A stretch of 64,000 bases of DNA from the NCBI GenBank assembly GCA_033239125.1, contig BSWB01000003.1, forward strand, positions 110,566,320-110,630,319. The letters run 5' to 3'. Below, one piece after another: positions 61,487-64,000 of the stretch. The position numbers were made by a program, and so were the translations under genes. Below the pieces are notes generated by a model that was not told the DNA's origin, did no database searches, and was given only the letters and a program-made list of their open reading frames with translations. Each line of letters begins with the position of its first letter. Position 1 is the stretch's first letter. The DNA comes from Fagopyrum homotropicum. Taxonomy: Eukaryota > Streptophyta > Magnoliopsida > Caryophyllales > Polygonaceae.

Positions 61487-64000
61487 AAGGCGGGTGAAGC
61501 ACATAGAGATCCGGGAAATCTTCCCGGAAGAACCGAAGAAAACCCAAGAGGCCAAGTGTTGGCTATTACAACAAGAAGTGGGTTAAGCATGAAGGATCCT
61601 TTGCCCAAGGAGAATGCTAAAGGGAAGCAAGTGGTGAATGAAGAAGAAACTTTGCAAGGAGATGGAGGCAAGAGCAAGGATGTAGAGCCAACCTATGTGG
61701 CACCGCCTCCATACAAGCCACCACTACCGTTCCCTCAATCACGAGCAAGAGCTCGCTTGGACAATCACTTTGGTAAGTTCCTTGAACTAATGTCTAAATT
61801 GCATATTAACATTCCGTTCATGGATGCTATTTTAGGGATGCCGGCATATGGCAAATTCTTGAAGGAAATACTCTCCAACAAAAGGAAGTTGGAGGAGTAT
61901 GGTGAGATAAGGATGACTAAGAGATCCTCGGAGTTGATTCAAACGATGAAGGAGGAGATGCCTCCCAAGCTAAGGGATCCGGGATCCTTTTGTGTGCCAA
62001 TCGGAGTAGGAGAAGTGAAGTATGATGCCCTATGTGATCTTGGGGCAAGTGTAAGCATCATCCCGCTTGCACTTTGCAACAAGGTTGGGCTAGGAGAGCC
62101 AAAGCCGGTCAAGATGACCCTTTACATGGCGGACCGCTCAATCACTCATCCGGTTGGGATCTTGGAAGACATCCCGGTGCAATTAGGGAAGTTCTATGTG
62201 CCCATAGACTTCGTTGTTTTGGATATCCCGGCGGACTATCCGGTTCCTATCATCTTGGGGAGACCTTTCCTAGCTACTTCCGGATGTCTAGTGGATTGCA
62301 AGAATGGGACTCTCTCCTTCAACATTGGAGAAGAGAACATCAAGTTCAAGCTATCAACAATGATGAAAGGGCCAACCCTTGATGAGGATATATTCAACAT
62401 AGTTGAAGAAGAGGAGTCTAGAGAGGTTGTGAGCTCAATCTTGCTCAAGGATCCACTTGAGAGAGTTCTTAGCTCAAGCTTGATGGAGGAAGGAGTTGAG
62501 GAGAGTAGCAATGAAGTGATCAAGGCCTTGAATGCATTGGACAAGCTACCAAGTGTTGGGTTTGAAGTGCTAGAAGAAGAGGAAAACTGCCAGAAAAATC
62601 GGACTGGGGGCCAAAAATCGGCCGATTTTTGTACTTGTGCTGAAATTTCAGCCAGTTTTGCCAAAACAGAAACTCAGATCGACCCCCCTTCAGAAAAATC
62701 GACCGATTTTTCTTCCTGGGTCGATTTTCCTGAGTCTTTTCAGCATCAACCACTTGAGTGTGAGCAATCATCAAGGGACTTCAAGGAGGCTTCCATGGCT
62801 TTGCAATCATCTCAACCTACATTGCATGGATCGTCTCCAACCGAAAAAGGTCCTCCTCAACTTGATCTTAAACCTCTTCCTTCTCATTTAAAGTATGCTT
62901 TCCTTGGTTCAAATTCTACTTATCCGGTGATTGTGAATGCATCTTTGAATGATGATGAGCTTAATAGGTTGTTGAATGAATTGAAACTGCATAGAAAGGC
63001 AATAGGATACACCATTGATGATCTTGTTGGCATCAAGCCCTCTTTGTGCATGCATAGGATAATGATGGAAGATAATCATAAACCCTCTATTGAACATCAA
63101 AGAAGATTGAATCCCATAATGAAAGAGGTAGTTAAGAAGGAGATCATAAAGTTGCTAGATGCGGGAATTATCTACCCTATCTCGGATAGTAAGTGGGTTA
63201 GTCCCGTTCATGTAGTACCTAAGAAGGGTGGGATGACCGTAGTGACTAATGAGAACAATGAACTAATCCCCACTAGAACGGTTACGGGATGGAGGATGTG
63301 TATTGATTATAGAAAGCTTAACATGGCCTCTAGGAAAGATCACTTCCCTCTCCCCTTCATTGACCAAATGCTAGAAAGGTTAGCTCAACATTCCCATTTT
63401 TGCTACCTAGATGGCTATAGTGGATTCTTCCAAATCCCTATCCACCCCGATGACCAAGAGAAAACCACCTTTACATGTCCATGGGGAACTTTTGCATATA
63501 GGAGGATGCCATTTGGGTTGTGTAATGCACCCGCCACCTTCCAAAGGTGTATGATGGCTATCTTTTCAGAATACATAGAAAATATCATGGAAGTGTTCAT
63601 GGATGATTTCTCTGTTTATGGTTCTTCTTTCGATGATTGCTTGGCTAACTTGTCACTAGTATTGCAAAGATGTGAGGAGACAAATCTTGTCTTGAATTAG
63701 GAAAAATGCCACTTCATGGTAAGTGAAGGTATCGTGTTAGGACACTTGGTGTCTAACCGTGGCATTGAGGTTGATAGGGCCAAGATTGAAACGATAGAGA
63801 AGTTGCCACCACCTACCTCGGTGAAAGGGGTAAGGAGTTTCTTAGGGCACGCCGGTTTTTACCGGAGGTTCATTCAAGATTTCTCTAAAATTTCTAAGCC
63901 CCTTACTAACCTACTAATGAAGGATGTTGAATTTGTTTTCTCCAAAGATTGCCTTGAGGCTTTTTGTAGGTTGAAGAACGCTTTGATCTCCGCACCTATA
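61487..64000 (+). pseudogene. Athila protease-RT polyprotein (copy 3), one internal stop, runs off window
   Basis: The same frame as gag continues. Spacer: AITTRSG and PPLPFPQSRARARLD. Protease: CDLGASVSIIPLALC (about 62032) and IILGRPFLATSG. A motif-rich insert (62595-62735). RT: WRMCIDYRKLNMASRKDHFP, YSGFFQIPIHPDDQEKTTF, and the catalytic VFMDDFSVYG (about 63592-63620). A TAG at 63698-63700 replaces a codon, most likely Trp (LN-stop-EKCHFM). After it the frame stays open to the edge: GHLVSNRGIEVDRAK, FLGHAGFYRRFI. The stop would truncate RT, so the element cannot move unaided unless the stop is read through. Confidence 0.88.
62595..62735 (+). repeat. LTR-type palindromes inside the Athila coding region (copy 3)
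   Basis: Between protease and RT the DNA carries AAAAATCGGCCGATTTTT (62613-62630, a perfect palindrome), GAAAAATCGACCGATTTTTC (62693-62712) and two half motifs. The same motifs occur in this element's LTR at 58379 and 58973. The coded peptide (KSADFCTC, STDFSSWVDF) is in frame but not conserved in the other copies. Confidence 0.85.

Larger units (their letters stand above)
58031..64000 (+). mobile_element. Athila-type Ty3/gypsy retrotransposon (copy 3), 3' part outside window
   Basis: LTR, PBS, gag and pol in order on the plus strand, cut by the window edge in RT/RNase H. It is inserted in the 3' region of another Athila (56490-58030). The five bases before the LTR (58026-58030, GGTAG) are the expected target-site duplication. 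Only two in-frame stops interrupt gag-pol, which suggests a young copy. Confidence 0.9.

Overview
This is a plant nuclear window, almost certainly eudicot. It holds two intron-rich single-copy genes embedded in nested and decayed LTR retrotransposons. There are no operons, Shine-Dalgarno sites, CRISPR arrays or tRNA genes. The retroelement lineages (Athila, Tekay-like chromovirus, Sirevirus-like Copia, Cassandra TRIM) are plant-specific. Species cannot be fixed from the sequence.

Layout. 1-13.06 kb: three-level nest, with a minus-strand Athila element inserted into the RT of a plus-strand Tekay-like chromovirus, which sits in the RNase H region of a plus-strand Sirevirus-like Copia. 13.1-24 kb: decayed repeats (Copia RT relic, LINE RNase H relic, chromovirus-type LTR fragments, GC-rich palindromic arrays, a 1.18 kb foldback element). 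25.77-29.50 kb: complete six-exon gene for a membrane-tethered NAC transcription factor (minus). 30-32.7 kb: LTR fragment and LINE relic. 32.91-36.48 kb: complete 14-exon gene for chloroplast NADP-malate dehydrogenase (minus). 37-48 kb: tandem repeats, a decayed minus-strand LTR element and a very compact Cassandra TRIM. 48.5-58 kb: Athila sequence in which one LTR is shared by two internal regions. 58.03 kb to the end: a younger plus-strand Athila element, cut by the window edge.

The host genes are independent of each other: one encodes a stress-type transcription factor expected to be released from a membrane, the other a thioredoxin-regulated malate-valve enzyme. Every exon junction in both is GT-AG, and both reading frames are open from start to stop.

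The most interesting non-gene signal is a recurrent architecture in the LTR elements. Each family carries its own short palindrome, in a cluster upstream of the putative LTR TATA box, again further downstream in the LTR, and in some families again inside the internal or coding region. One GC-rich version occurs in two unrelated lineages (Tekay-like LTR and Athila polyprotein).
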